From Mesobacillus subterraneus (GTDB taxonomy: Bacteria > Bacillota > Bacilli > Bacillales > Cytobacillaceae): a stretch of 33,775 nucleotides of DNA. Every line of letters begins with the position of its first letter. Positions within the stretch are counted from its first letter, which is position 1. This document shows positions 7,599 through 16,699 of this stretch, one piece after another. The notes under the pieces were generated by a model, which saw only the letters and a list, made by a program, of their open reading frames with translations, was not told the DNA's origin and made no database searches. The position numbers were made by a program, and so were the translations under genes. Location of the stretch: NCBI RefSeq assembly GCF_000934845.1, contig NZ_JXIQ01000064.1, positions 1 through 33,775 of the forward strand. The letters run 5' to 3'.

Positions 7599-9737
7599 CT
7601 ATTTTGCTGCTATGAAAAGAGAGCACGGCTCGAGCAGAACGTTATTTCCTTCCAGTTGTCGAGATGGCTGGGCCGAGGCATTTTGATGGTCAGCAAGAAC
7701 CAGCCATTTTGCCTGTTCCGGCAGTTCTGCTGTCTGCTGGTCCAAGGAAGGGTTGAACAGCACGACGATTTTATCCCAGCCTGCTTCTGCCTGCAATTCA
7801 AAGCCGATCAACGGAGTCTGAAGTGGCAAAAACGTTAATCGCCGGCGGACTTCTTCACTGTCATCCATTCTGAAAGCTTCGTTCGCTGTTCGAATCTCGA
7901 TCATTCCCTTGATGTAGCTAACATGATTCAGGTTATGATCCCGAAGGTCCCAATCCAGCCAGTTGATGTCATCAGGAGATCCATAACTGTTGGCAACCCC
8001 CTTCTTTGTCCGGAAAAATTCTTGGCCGCTGTGTAAAAATGGAATGCCCTGCGCCAGCAAAACCATCGATGTTGCCAGCTTGTGCTGCCTTTTTAAAATC
8101 GCTTCTTCTTCCTCAGGATTGGCTATTTTCAGCTTATCCCATAACGTATGGTTATCATGTGACTCAATGTAGTTCACCGACTGCGTCGGCTGGAGGAATA
8201 AGCTCTTCCACTTGCCCATTCCAATGCTGCCTGCCAGTACCTGTTTTGCGGCTTCCAAATACCGCTCATTGCCCAAGGCATACCCTTTATCATAAATATT
8301 AAAAGTACTGCCCTTGATGGAATCCCGAAACCAGTCATTAAACTGACCAATTTTTGGCAGCTTTGCCTGGTTGGCAATATTGGCTTTCCGGTCATCCGGC
8401 AGCGGAGTATTCAAATCCCACCCCTCACCAATGATCAAAACATCAGGCCTTGCATCGTCCACTGCCTTTCTGACGGCAGTCATCGTCTCCACATCAAGGA
8501 TTCCCATCAGGTCAAAGCGAAAACCGTCTACCTGATACTCCTTCAGCCAGTACAGGACAGAATCAACGATGTATTTTCTCCCCATCAGCCTTTCAGAGGC
8601 GATATCGTTCCCGACTCCGGTCCCGTTGGAAGGAAGACCATTTTGATCATGCCGAAAAAAATAACCGGGGACGATTTTTTCAAAAGAGGAATCTTCCCGA
8701 ATATAGACATGATTAAAAACAACATCCATGATGACACCCATACCCATTTTATGGATCGCAGAAATCAGCTGCTTCAGCTCGGTGATCCGATTGTATGGAT
8801 CTTCTGGATCTGTCGCATAGCTGCCATCTGGCACATTATAATGGACAGGATTATACCCCCAGTTATAAGACCGTAAAGGGGCCCGTTCGTCTATCCCTTC
8901 AAAATCATGAAAAGGAAGAAACTCAATATGGGTGACACCTAGCTGCTGTATATAAGAAAGGCCGGTACTCTCCCCTTTTGGAGTCGCGGTATTCATCTCC
9001 GCAGCGCCCAGATAGGTTCCTTTTTTCGAAGCACCACTGTTCGGATGCATAGTCAAATCCCTGATATGGGCTTCATAAATGATCGCATCAACCGGACTCC
9101 TCATAGGTGGGCAACTGGTTATTGCTACGCTAGCTTTGGCGCGATCGATCACCACTCCATATTCGCCATTCACCGTTGCTGCGGTTGCATATGGATCAAC
9201 CGCCTCTCGCCATTCAAGATTGACACACACTAGGAAGGAATAGCGATAAAGCTCTAGGTCTCGTTCAACAGTAATACTCCACACGCCTTTATCTGCCCTT
9301 CTCATATGGATGAATTCGGGATGTTGCTGATCATCCGTAAGCAGCTTCAACCTGACTTTCCCGGCAGTAGGAGCCCAGAGCTTGAACGTGCTCTTTTCAG
9401 GTGTATAGCTGACCCCAAGATCCATTCCCTCGTAAAAAAAGCATCTGTCAAATTCCTCTGTACGGATGACTGCTCCGATTTGCAGGTCTGTTTTCCCACC
9501 ATGATCCGTTACTATTTCATATGGCTTGCCGATATCCGGCTGGATACTGGCCAGGCAACTATATTTAACCATTTCCTCAAGATTTCTCTTTTCCTGGATT
9601 TCCAAAGGCAAATCAATGCCCTCTCCTTTGAGCCGGAATTCTTTGGATTCACCATGAAAATAAGAATAAGGCAGCAAAACTGTTATCAAGTCTACTTGAT
9701 CAAGATAGGCATAAAACTCCCTTTCAATGGCAATCAT
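7599..9737 (-). CDS. amyX: Type I pullulanase
   Basis: Hydrolyses alpha-1,6 branch links in pullulan, limit dextrin and glycogen-like glucans. 712 residues, close to AmyX of B. subtilis (718), with no signal peptide, so cytosolic. An N-terminal beta-sandwich (CBM48 type, about 110-200) precedes the GH13 barrel. The type I signature YNWGYNP is present, with Asn in place of the usual Asp. The four GH13 regions are visible: DVVFNH, DGFRFDLMG with nucleophile D409, IIGEGWD with acid/base E438, and ESHDN with D528. GAGGAG lies 11 bases before the ATG. ytlP and ytlQ lie upstream on the same strand. Confidence 0.95.
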   Translation of the reverse strand: MIAIEREFYAYLDQVDLITVLLPYSYFHGESKEFRLKGEGIDLPLEIQEKRNLEEMVKYSCLASIQPDIGKPYEIVTDHGGKTDLQIGAVIRTEEFDRCFFYEGMDLGVSYTPEKSTFKLWAPTAGKVRLKLLTDDQQHPEFIHMRRADKGVWSITVERDLELYRYSFLVCVNLEWREAVDPYATAATVNGEYGVVIDRAKASVAITSCPPMRSPVDAIIYEAHIRDLTMHPNSGASKKGTYLGAAEMNTATPKGESTGLSYIQQLGVTHIEFLPFHDFEGIDERAPLRSYNWGYNPVHYNVPDGSYATDPEDPYNRITELKQLISAIHKMGMGVIMDVVFNHVYIREDSSFEKIVPGYFFRHDQNGLPSNGTGVGNDIASERLMGRKYIVDSVLYWLKEYQVDGFRFDLMGILDVETMTAVRKAVDDARPDVLIIGEGWDLNTPLPDDRKANIANQAKLPKIGQFNDWFRDSIKGSTFNIYDKGYALGNERYLEAAKQVLAGSIGMGKWKSLFLQPTQSVNYIESHDNHTLWDKLKIANPEEEEAILKRQHKLATSMVLLAQGIPFLHSGQEFFRTKKGVANSYGSPDDINWLDWDLRDHNLNHVSYIKGMIEIRTANEAFRMDDSEEVRRRLTFLPLQTPLIGFELQAEAGWDKIVVLFNPSLDQQTAELPEQAKWLVLADHQNASAQPSRQLEGNNVLLEPCSLFIAAK

Positions 9738-9809
9738 TTCGTTTTCACTCCTCGAGCTGCTTGATTGTTCGTTCTGACAGGATCCCTAATGCCATTCTTG
9801 TTGGCATCC

Positions 9810-10778
9810 TTATTCACCATCTCCTGGCTGATTCTCCCATTCAAGTCTCCTGACCGATGTCGTCTGGCAAAATTGCAGCAGCACCTGAGCTGCTTTTAAT
9901 TGGATATGCTTTAATGGTGATTTCATTCCTCGCTGAACGATAAACCAGTCCGCAAAATCCCGTTTATCAATGAACTGAACTCCGTACGGCGGCAACGGAT
10001 AATCGAAGTAGCCATTTCGCGACAGCAGCAATTTTTGCACTGGCAGATCCACTTCGTATAAATCAAAAAGAGCTTTGACAATTTTTTCTGTCCTGTTCAA
10101 GGGAATCAGTGGATTAAGGATTTTGGTTTCCGTATTTCTTGTTTTTTTGATCCAGAATCGGTCCTTTGAGCCGATAAAAGCAGCATCCTCCTCTGCTTCC
10201 ATAAAAGAAATACACATCGCGGCGACGGGAGTGATCAGGACCAGTTCCGCTTCGACCGGCGCTTTTTTCAGTAAAAAGATAGGTTTATATAAAACGAGGA
10301 AGGTATCAGGAAAACGCTGAAGCAAAAACTTCAGGGTCGGGTCATGCAAAAAGTCTTTTGCAAGAAAGGATCTCTCCGTCAATGTGGAACTCGCCCATTT
10401 TAGCTGGAACGGCAGCAAATTATCAAGGAAATGCTGCTTTAGCCCCTCTTCCGTGTGGATGCTGTGGAGAGAATCGAATGCACCGGAACCGAACAGAATG
10501 TCCTGTTCTTCGCTGTGTCGCTGGCCTTCTGGGATCATTTCCGCTTCTACTCCTGATCCATGTAGCCGAATTCTACTCTTGATTTTTTCAATAAAGGACT
10601 CAGGTAGTGGTGGAGAGGATTCCTTCATAAAATCGATTGGCTGGTCCGATCCGTGTTCCCACTTCTCCTTCCATCCTTCCCACTGCTTTTTTTTCAGCCG
10701 GACATACCTCGAAGGATATAGATAAATATCTTGAGCATAGCGCGATACATAATCTTGAAGTTTGATTAATTGTGCCAT
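9810..10778 (-). CDS. ytlQ: YtlQ family protein, NERD-like
   Basis: 322 residues. The order of genes (ytlP, this gene, amyX) identifies it as the YtlQ equivalent. Residues about 160-240 look like a diverged NERD/restriction-like core (DTFLVLYKP, AELVLITPVAAMCISF, then LNPLIPLNRTEKIV), and QFIDKRDFADWF near 275 resembles the end of that domain. The usual D-(x)n-ExK catalytic pattern is not clear, so it may be inactive. There is no signal or membrane segment. AGGTCA precedes the ATG. The 35-base gap to ytlP suggests co-transcription. Function unknown. Confidence 0.7.
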   Translation of the reverse strand: MAQLIKLQDYVSRYAQDIYLYPSRYVRLKKKQWEGWKEKWEHGSDQPIDFMKESSPPLPESFIEKIKSRIRLHGSGVEAEMIPEGQRHSEEQDILFGSGAFDSLHSIHTEEGLKQHFLDNLLPFQLKWASSTLTERSFLAKDFLHDPTLKFLLQRFPDTFLVLYKPIFLLKKAPVEAELVLITPVAAMCISFMEAEEDAAFIGSKDRFWIKKTRNTETKILNPLIPLNRTEKIVKALFDLYEVDLPVQKLLLSRNGYFDYPLPPYGVQFIDKRDFADWFIVQRGMKSPLKHIQLKAAQVLLQFCQTTSVRRLEWENQPGDGE

Positions 10779-10813
10779 TGATTGACCTGCCTTCGTTCCT
10801 GCTTCCCTTAGCC

Positions 10814-11389
10814 TTATTCATTGGGAGCAAGCGGGAATTGTTCGATCGGTTCATACTTAGGGCTTTTCCCCAAATGGGTCTTGTACAAAACAACCCTTCT
10901 AGCCTGAAAGGAAATTGGGTCCTTTTTAAAAGGACTCACTGCCCCGAGTGCTGCCTTAGAAAAAGGGGCTTCCCCCAGCCATTTTCTCGCGATGGTAATA
11001 TGCGGACTGAAGGGACGTTTTTCAAGTTGGAATCCTGCAGCAAGGCAAGCTGCAAACACATCCTGCCTGACTTCTGTCAACTTATGTGAGTCTTTAAGCC
11101 CCGCCCAAAACACTCGAGGCGCATCGTTGCGACCAAAAATGTCCAAGCGGTCGACTATCAATTCAAAGGAAGTTTGCAGCTTTATTGCTGCTTCCACTCG
11201 TTCATTGGCAGCTTCGATCTTCTCATTAGGAGCATTACCGAGAAACGCCAGTGTAATATGTAGATCCTTAGGATGAACCCAAGATTGAAATGGGAATTCT
11301 TTTTTCAAATGTTCGATTCTGCTCTGGATCTCTGCTTTCGCCTCTTCAGGAAGCTCGAGCGCATAGAAAAAATGAGCATGCTGGTCCAA
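10814..11389 (-). CDS. thpR: RNA 2',3'-cyclic phosphodiesterase (2H family)
   Basis: YtlP/ThpR: opens 2',3'-cyclic phosphate ends of RNA; older annotation calls it 2'-5' RNA ligase. 191 residues. The two 2H catalytic motifs are present: HIT at 44-46 (DLHITLAFLG) and HIT at 130-132 (SPHITIARK). The start is TTG (11387-11389) with AAAGGATG about ten bases upstream; no in-frame ATG lies close. It is the first gene of a likely ytlP-ytlQ-amyX unit. Confidence 0.9.
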   Translation of the reverse strand: MDQHAHFFYALELPEEAKAEIQSRIEHLKKEFPFQSWVHPKDLHITLAFLGNAPNEKIEAANERVEAAIKLQTSFELIVDRLDIFGRNDAPRVFWAGLKDSHKLTEVRQDVFAACLAAGFQLEKRPFSPHITIARKWLGEAPFSKAALGAVSPFKKDPISFQARRVVLYKTHLGKSPKYEPIEQFPLAPNE

Positions 11390-11476
11390 TTGTGATCAAC
11401 ATCCTTTCTCGTCTTATTGTAGCAAATGGCATGTGAAATTGGCAGATATTCCTTCAGAACTTTTATTCCTTACAAG

Positions 11477-11505
11477 TTGATCGGAATAGTATTTTTTTAT
11501 ATGAT
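11477..11505 (+). promoter_or_regulatory. SigmaA-type promoter for ytkP
   Basis: TTGATC (11477-11482), 17-base spacer, TATGAT (11500-11505), 72 bases before the chosen ytkP start. Confidence 0.6.
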
Positions 11506-11577
11506 AAAGAGAAGATATGATTATCTTTTCGATTGCTTCCCTTAGAAACAATCGAACATATTAAAGGAGGATACCCA

Positions 11578-12513
11578 ATGAGAGTCGTTCCTACTATTAC
11601 TGCATTAATCGGTGAAACACCGTTAGTAAAATTAAACCGCCTGGCACCTGAGGGCGGGGCATCGGTTTACTTGAAGCTTGAATACTTCAATCCGAGCAAG
11701 AGCGTCAAAGACAGAGCGGCCTTCAACATGATCGAGGCAGCTGAAAAGGAAGGGAAGCTGAAGCCCGGCTCAACGATCATCGAGCCAACAAGCGGCAATA
11801 CGGGAATCGGACTGGCGATGAATGCAGCGGCAAGAGGCTATAAAGCAATCCTCGTCATGCCCGATACGATGACAATGGAAAGAATCAACCTGTTAAAAGC
11901 CTACGGAGCTAAAGTCGTGCTCACACCGGGAGACGAAAAGATGCCGGGTGCAATCAAAAAAGCAGAAGAATTACGAAAGGAAATACCCGACAGCTATATG
12001 CCAATGCAATTTGAAAATGCCGCAAATCCTGATGCCCACCGGAAATCAACCGCAAAGGAAATCATCGACGCAATGAAAGTACTGAAAAAACCGTTGAGCG
12101 CGTTTGTAGCTACAGCAGGAACCGGAGGAACGATCACCGGAACGGGCGAAGCATTAAAAGAAGCATTTCGGAACATGAGCGTACACGTCGTCGAACCAGC
12201 TGGGTCGCCTGTCCTGTCAGGAGGCAAACCCGGAAAGCATAAACTGGTTGGCACAAGTCCTGGCTTTATTCCCAAAATCCTCAATCAGGATGTGTACGAA
12301 AAAATCCATAAAATTGAAGATGAGGACGCCTACGAAACTGCAAGAAGGCTCGCCAGGGAGGAAGGCATCCTTGTCGGCCCATCCTCAGGCGCTGCGTGCT
12401 TCGCAGCCATCGATGTTGCAAAGCAGTTAAAACCAGATGAAGTCGTCATTTGCATTGCTTGTGATACCGGGGAAAGATACCTTTCCAGTGATTTATTCCA
12501 ATTTGAAAATTAA
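11578..12513 (+). CDS. ytkP: Cysteine synthase family PLP protein YtkP
   Basis: 311 residues, fold-type II PLP enzyme related to O-acetylserine sulfhydrylase, the same length as B. subtilis YtkP. PLP lysine K44 lies in SKSVKDRAA; the substrate loop EPTSGNTGIGLA, the phosphate-binding TAGTGGTITGTGE and the C-terminal SSGAA are all present. Whether it makes cysteine in vivo is not settled by sequence, as Bacillus has CysK as well. I chose ATG 11578 because AAAGGAGG lies seven bases upstream; the frame upstream of it is leader. Own promoter and terminator: monocistronic. Confidence 0.9.
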   Translation: MRVVPTITALIGETPLVKLNRLAPEGGASVYLKLEYFNPSKSVKDRAAFNMIEAAEKEGKLKPGSTIIEPTSGNTGIGLAMNAAARGYKAILVMPDTMTMERINLLKAYGAKVVLTPGDEKMPGAIKKAEELRKEIPDSYMPMQFENAANPDAHRKSTAKEIIDAMKVLKKPLSAFVATAGTGGTITGTGEALKEAFRNMSVHVVEPAGSPVLSGGKPGKHKLVGTSPGFIPKILNQDVYEKIHKIEDEDAYETARRLAREEGILVGPSSGAACFAAIDVAKQLKPDEVVICIACDTGERYLSSDLFQFEN

Positions 12514-12521
12514 CCGTTAAG

Positions 12522-12548
12522 ACTCGTTAGCAATAGCGAGTTTTTTTC
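12522..12548 (+). terminator. Intrinsic terminator of ytkP
   Basis: ACTCGTTA/TAGCGAGT stem (one G-U pair) with a GCAA tetraloop followed by seven Ts, eight bases after the ytkP stop. Confidence 0.9.
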
Positions 12549-12608
12549 TTATTTCAAAATCTCTTGTCTATCGACCTTTCTTCCATGCCGGATTTCTATA
12601 CCATCCCG

Positions 12609-13457
12609 CTAGTTGTCCAACTCTTCGTCGTCCTCTTCAAAAATGGTCCCAGAGTGAAGCGTCACTCCGGAAACGATTTCTTCCATCTCGGCTTGAATCC
12701 TTTCAGAGATTTCTTCCCGTTCTTCGGGGGACAATGAATCTTTCGTATAGCCGAAAAGATAATTATCAAGATCAAATTCTCTTAGCTTGCATTTAGTATG
12801 AAAAATATTTTCTTGATAAACATTGATATCAACCATATCGAATTGATCTTTTACATTTTCTGGAATGTAGTTTTGAATCGAGCTTATGTCATGGTCGATG
12901 AACAGCTTGTTTCCTTCCTTATCCCTAGTGAAGCCTCTTACTTTATAATCAATCGTCATTACATCGGTTTCAAAGGAATGGATGAGATAATTAAGCGCTT
13001 TTAACGGCGTAATCTCCCCACAAGTGGAGACATCAATATCCGCCCGGAATGTACTGATCCCTTCATCAGGATGGAACTCCGGGTAAGTATGAACAGTAAT
13101 ATGGCTTTTATCTAGCTGCAATACCACATTGTCTGGCAATGGTCCGGGCGATTCATCATACGCTCCATTCGGAATCTCCACAACCGGACCTTCGGATACG
13201 AGGATCGTCACACTGGCACCCTGGGGCACGTAATCTTGCTTCGCGACATTAAGGACATGCGCTCCAATGATATCCGCCACATGAGTGAGTATTTTGGTAA
13301 GTCGTTCTGCACTATACTGTTCATCAATATATTCAATATACGCTTCCCGCTCTTCCTTCGTTCTCGTATAACAGATATCAAACATATTAAAACTTAATGA
13401 TTTCGTAAGATTATTGAATCCATGCAATTCGATATGCTGTTCAGGTGTGAATTTCAT
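12609..13457 (-). CDS. speD: S-adenosylmethionine decarboxylase proenzyme, E. coli (class 1A) type
   Basis: Makes decarboxylated SAM, the aminopropyl donor for spermidine. 282 residues. The sequence follows E. coli SpeD almost motif for motif ([67 protein letters not shown]). Self-cleavage is expected at K117-S118 in LDKSH, with S118 becoming the pyruvoyl group; C146 matches the E. coli proton donor. It is not the 126-residue SpeD of B. subtilis. It adds an acidic tail (EEDDEELDN). AGGGGGG lies six bases before the ATG. No speE is in view. Confidence 0.95.
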   Translation of the reverse strand: MKFTPEQHIELHGFNNLTKSLSFNMFDICYTRTKEEREAYIEYIDEQYSAERLTKILTHVADIIGAHVLNVAKQDYVPQGASVTILVSEGPVVEIPNGAYDESPGPLPDNVVLQLDKSHITVHTYPEFHPDEGISTFRADIDVSTCGEITPLKALNYLIHSFETDVMTIDYKVRGFTRDKEGNKLFIDHDISSIQNYIPENVKDQFDMVDINVYQENIFHTKCKLREFDLDNYLFGYTKDSLSPEEREEISERIQAEMEEIVSGVTLHSGTIFEEDDEELDN

Positions 13458-13603
13458 TTTTATTCCCCCCTGTTCGGTTTTCCAAATAAGAAAAGTCCTG
13501 ACAGGCTTTCTTATACGGAAACAAAAGCAGTCCTGTTTTTTTAAATATTTTTATGATACCCATTCCTGTCAAGAAAAAACAAAGCAAGCGATTGCTGATC
13601 TAG

Positions 13604-13636
13604 AAAAAGAACCTGCAGCTTTACTGCTGCAGGTTC
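13604..13636 (-). terminator. Intrinsic terminator of the pepV-dat unit
   Basis: Minus strand: a perfect 11-bp stem GAACCTGCAGC/GCTGCAGGTTC with a six-base loop followed by TTTTT, five bases after the dat stop. Confidence 0.92.
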
Positions 13637-13640
13637 ATAG

Positions 13641-14495
13641 TCAGATTTGTCCGCATTGTCGTTCGATTTCTGCTTTGAAAAGAGCTTGGAGCTGCCTCGT
13701 AACCGAACCTGGCCGCCCGTTTCCGACTGGTTTTCCAGCGACCTCGACAACTGGCATGACTTCGACGGTTGTACCAGATGAGAAAACTTCATCGGCTGAG
13801 GATAATTCATCCAGCGAAAATGCTCGCTCCTCAAATGGAATGCTCTCATTTCGACAGATTTCCAACATCTTTTGTCTTGTGATTCCATTCAGAATATGGT
13901 TGTCTGCCTGGTGGGTAATGATCACCCCATCTTTGACAATTGATATATTGGAATGGCTGCCTTCCGTAACCGTTTCTCCGCGATGGAGAATGGCCTCGAA
14001 GCAGTTTGCTTCTGCCGCTCTTTGTTTGGAGAGCAGGTTTCCTAGTAAGTTCAGGCTTTTAATGTCACAGCGGAGCCAGCGAATATCCTCATCAAGGATG
14101 GCACATACCCCTTTTTCCATCGGTTCCACAGGGCGAGGTACTTTGCGCGTATAAGCAACAAAAGTAGTCGCGACATTTTCTCCCGGAAAAACATGATTTC
14201 GGGGAGAAATTCCCCTTGTAAACTGCATATATACCGTTCCGGTGTCCACTTCGTTTTTCAAAATGAGTTCTTCCATTCTGGCTAAAAGTTCTTCAGGACT
14301 GTACGGTAGCTTCATCTGGATCTTTTCGGCACTCTCCTTGAGCCGCTTTAGGTGCTCCATCCCGGTGAACATTTTCCCGTTGTACACGCGGATGACCTCG
14401 TATACGCCATCACCAAACTGGTAACCCCTATCCTCTATGTCCACCTTCGCTGCTGACCTGTCCAGCGTCCTACCATCGACCATTACATATTCCAT
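13641..14495 (-). CDS. dat: D-alanine (D-amino acid) aminotransferase
   Basis: PLP fold-type IV transaminase that interconverts D-alanine and 2-oxoglutarate with pyruvate and D-glutamate, feeding cell-wall precursors. 284 residues, as in the family. PLP lysine K146 in CDIKSLNLL; the D-specific carboxylate trap R99-x-H101 in SPRNH; EGSHSNI later in the chain binds PLP phosphate. AAGGAGG lies nine bases before the ATG. It lies 30 bases after pepV and shares its transcript and the downstream terminator. Confidence 0.95.
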   Translation of the reverse strand: MEYVMVDGRTLDRSAAKVDIEDRGYQFGDGVYEVIRVYNGKMFTGMEHLKRLKESAEKIQMKLPYSPEELLARMEELILKNEVDTGTVYMQFTRGISPRNHVFPGENVATTFVAYTRKVPRPVEPMEKGVCAILDEDIRWLRCDIKSLNLLGNLLSKQRAAEANCFEAILHRGETVTEGSHSNISIVKDGVIITHQADNHILNGITRQKMLEICRNESIPFEERAFSLDELSSADEVFSSGTTVEVMPVVEVAGKPVGNGRPGSVTRQLQALFKAEIERQCGQI

Positions 14496-14525
14496 TTTCT
14501 TCCCCTCCTTGGTTTACTAAAATCT

Positions 14526-15941
14526 CTATTTTGCCAATTCATAAATAGCCTGAGCGTAGATCGCCGTTGCCCGCAAAAGATCTTCGATGATTATATATTC
14601 ATCCTTCTGGTGTGCGATATCGGGTCTGCCAGGGAACAGCGGGCCAAATGCCACCCCAGATTCAAGTGACCTTGCATAAGTACCGCCGCCAATGGAGAGC
14701 AGTTCTGCCTTTTCGCCAACCTGTTCTTCATAAACTTTTTTCAACGTTTGGACAAGGAAATTATTTTCATCAACATGATGCGGATGAGAATTCGAGAAAT
14801 TCTCGATCGTCAACTCTTCCGTTTCTATAAGCTGATACAGGATTTTTTTTGTCTTTTCCAGATCCGTCGTAACCGGATAACGCATATTCAATCCTGCACG
14901 GCCGCCAGTCTCGCGGGAATACGATAGTTTCCCGACATTGATGGTCAAGTCTCCAGTGATATCATCGGAAAAAGCAATGCCCAGCTCCTTACCCCGAGAA
15001 TCCTTTCCCAAGTAGTTGGCGGTAAATCGGAAGAATTTTCCACTATTTCCATCCAGATTTAATTCAGAAAGGAAGTCGGCCATTAAAAGTCCTGCATTTT
15101 TTCCATTGTCCGGTTCCATGCCATGGGCAGAAACTCCTTCCAGTTCAAGGACAAGCTTGCCACTCTCGACGGTCACCTTTCCTGCTAGTTCCTTTTTCCG
15201 TTTGAATTCGTCAAAGCGCTGAACAATATCTGTCTGGCCCTGCAAAACGGCAAGCTCCGCTTTTGCGTAATCCGGCACCATATTATATCGGCGACCGGAT
15301 GAAAATTCGATTACTTCGGAATCAAAGCCTTCTTTTTCGATAACAGCTGGTTTATAAACTAAATCATAATCAGCAATTCCTTTTTCGGCAAAAATGATTG
15401 GAAAATCAGCGTCCGGCGCAAAACCGATCGCAGGCATTTCTTCCTGTTCAAAATAATGGTCGACACAGCGCCATTCACTTTCCTCATCCGTGCCAATGAT
15501 CATCCTGACACGTTTATTAACGGGCAAGCCTGATTCTTTGACAATTTTCATCGCATAATATGCGGCCATGGTTGGACCTTTGTCATCAATTGCTCCTCGA
15601 GCATAGATTTTTCCGTCGCGAATGTCAGCGCCATACGGGTCGCTTGACCAGCCATCCCCTTCTGGCACGACATCAACATGGCAGAGAACACCGACGATTT
15701 CTTCTCCCTGTCCGAATTCCAGGTGTCCAGCAAGATTTCCAACGTTTTTCGCAGTGAAGCCATCCTGTTCCCCTAATTGAAGCATAAATTCTAATGCTTT
15801 CTTTACCCCTTCCCCAAGCGGCGCGTCCAAGGTGCTGTTTTCATCATCGAGAACACTCTTGATTCTCAAGAGCTGCTGAGCATCTTTGATCAAGTCCGAT
15901 TCTCTTTTTTTTACTTCTTCCATCCAGTTGATCGAAGTCAA
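14526..15941 (-). CDS. pepV: Dipeptidase PepV (M20 family)
   Basis: YtjP/PepV: a di-zinc cytosolic dipeptidase that cleaves dipeptides with broad range. 471 residues from TTG 15939-15941. I chose this start because GGAGG lies eight bases before it; the longer frame begins inside that ribosome site. Metal and catalytic residues (this numbering): H88 and D90 in CHVDVVPEGDGW, D119 in GAIDDKGP, E153-E154 in TDEESEW, D177 in APDADFP, and a late His in DIAHQKDEY. It is followed closely by dat, as in B. subtilis. Confidence 0.93.
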   Translation of the reverse strand: MTSINWMEEVKKRESDLIKDAQQLLRIKSVLDDENSTLDAPLGEGVKKALEFMLQLGEQDGFTAKNVGNLAGHLEFGQGEEIVGVLCHVDVVPEGDGWSSDPYGADIRDGKIYARGAIDDKGPTMAAYYAMKIVKESGLPVNKRVRMIIGTDEESEWRCVDHYFEQEEMPAIGFAPDADFPIIFAEKGIADYDLVYKPAVIEKEGFDSEVIEFSSGRRYNMVPDYAKAELAVLQGQTDIVQRFDEFKRKKELAGKVTVESGKLVLELEGVSAHGMEPDNGKNAGLLMADFLSELNLDGNSGKFFRFTANYLGKDSRGKELGIAFSDDITGDLTINVGKLSYSRETGGRAGLNMRYPVTTDLEKTKKILYQLIETEELTIENFSNSHPHHVDENNFLVQTLKKVYEEQVGEKAELLSIGGGTYARSLESGVAFGPLFPGRPDIAHQKDEYIIIEDLLRATAIYAQAIYELAK

Positions 15942-16400
15942 GGTGAATACCTCCAATTAAGCGTTATATGTAGCTTTATAGGATCGGGAACATCAAGATG
16001 TATTTAGTACCGCAAATCCCATTTGAAAACTTGAATATTATTTTACTCCTTTTTAGCTCGATCCGTAAACAGTGGACAGCCTATTGCTATTTAAATTTTC
16101 TAATAACAATCATATTTACGGTGTTTCACAACATATCGTAAAGTATCTATATTGTAAAGAAAGGGAACGTAAGCAAGCGAATTGTTAAATTTTCATAAAA
16201 AACCGTGAATAATCTGGAATTTTGAGTTGGTAAAGTGTAAAATAGTCAAAAAAGGTAGGACATCATATAACTTCCTTTTTAAAATGGACGCAAAAGGAGC
16301 TGTCTGTATAGAAGAAACTACATACTTGAGGATTCGTCATCAATCAATGTCGGTTGCAGGAATATGACAAAGGGTTTAAAAAAGGATAGGGAGTGGTTGT
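15942..16400. other. 459-base intergenic region between pepV and ytzE
   Basis: Divergent AT-rich spacer. It must hold promoters for pepV (leftward) and ytzE (rightward), but no -35/-10 pair is convincing: a TATAAA near 15977 and a TAAAAT near 16238 have poor -35 partners. No coding region, RNA gene or repeat recognised. Confidence 0.5.
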
Positions 16401-16622
16401 TTGAAACCTTCGACTAACCGGATGATAAACCGCATCAAATCCATCTACATGTATATATGTCAGAATGGAACTGTCACAACTCAAGATCTTGTAGAGGAAT
16501 TCGGAATTACTCCTCGAACCATCCAGAGGGATTTGAATGTCCTGGCTTATAACGACTTAGTAAAAAGTCCGAGCAGAGGTAAATGGACAACGACCCAAAA
16601 AAAAGTGAAAATGTCGTCTTAG
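16401..16622 (+). CDS. ytzE: YtzE, small DeoR-type helix-turn-helix protein
   Basis: 73 residues, equal in length to YtzE of B. subtilis. It is only a winged-helix DNA-binding domain: helix pair TTQDLVEEFGITPRTIQRDLNVLA at about 26-49 with a basic wing (SPSRGKWTTTQKK). There is no effector domain, so if it regulates, it does so without the usual sugar-phosphate sensor. TTG start with GGGAG seven bases upstream. Targets unknown. Confidence 0.85.
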   Translation: MKPSTNRMINRIKSIYMYICQNGTVTTQDLVEEFGITPRTIQRDLNVLAYNDLVKSPSRGKWTTTQKKVKMSS

Positions 16623-16660
16623 GAACATAACGAAACGTATACCAAACAAATTGAATACAC

Positions 16661-16694
16661 AAAAATCGCCGAGGGAGTTCCAAGGCGATTTTTT
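16661..16694. terminator. Bidirectional terminator between ytzE and ytzG
   Basis: AAAAATCGCC (16661-16670) pairs perfectly with GGCGATTTTT (16684-16693). Both strands read into a T-run, so it can end ytzE (plus) and ytzG (minus). Confidence 0.88.
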
Positions 16695-16699
16695 ATCTT

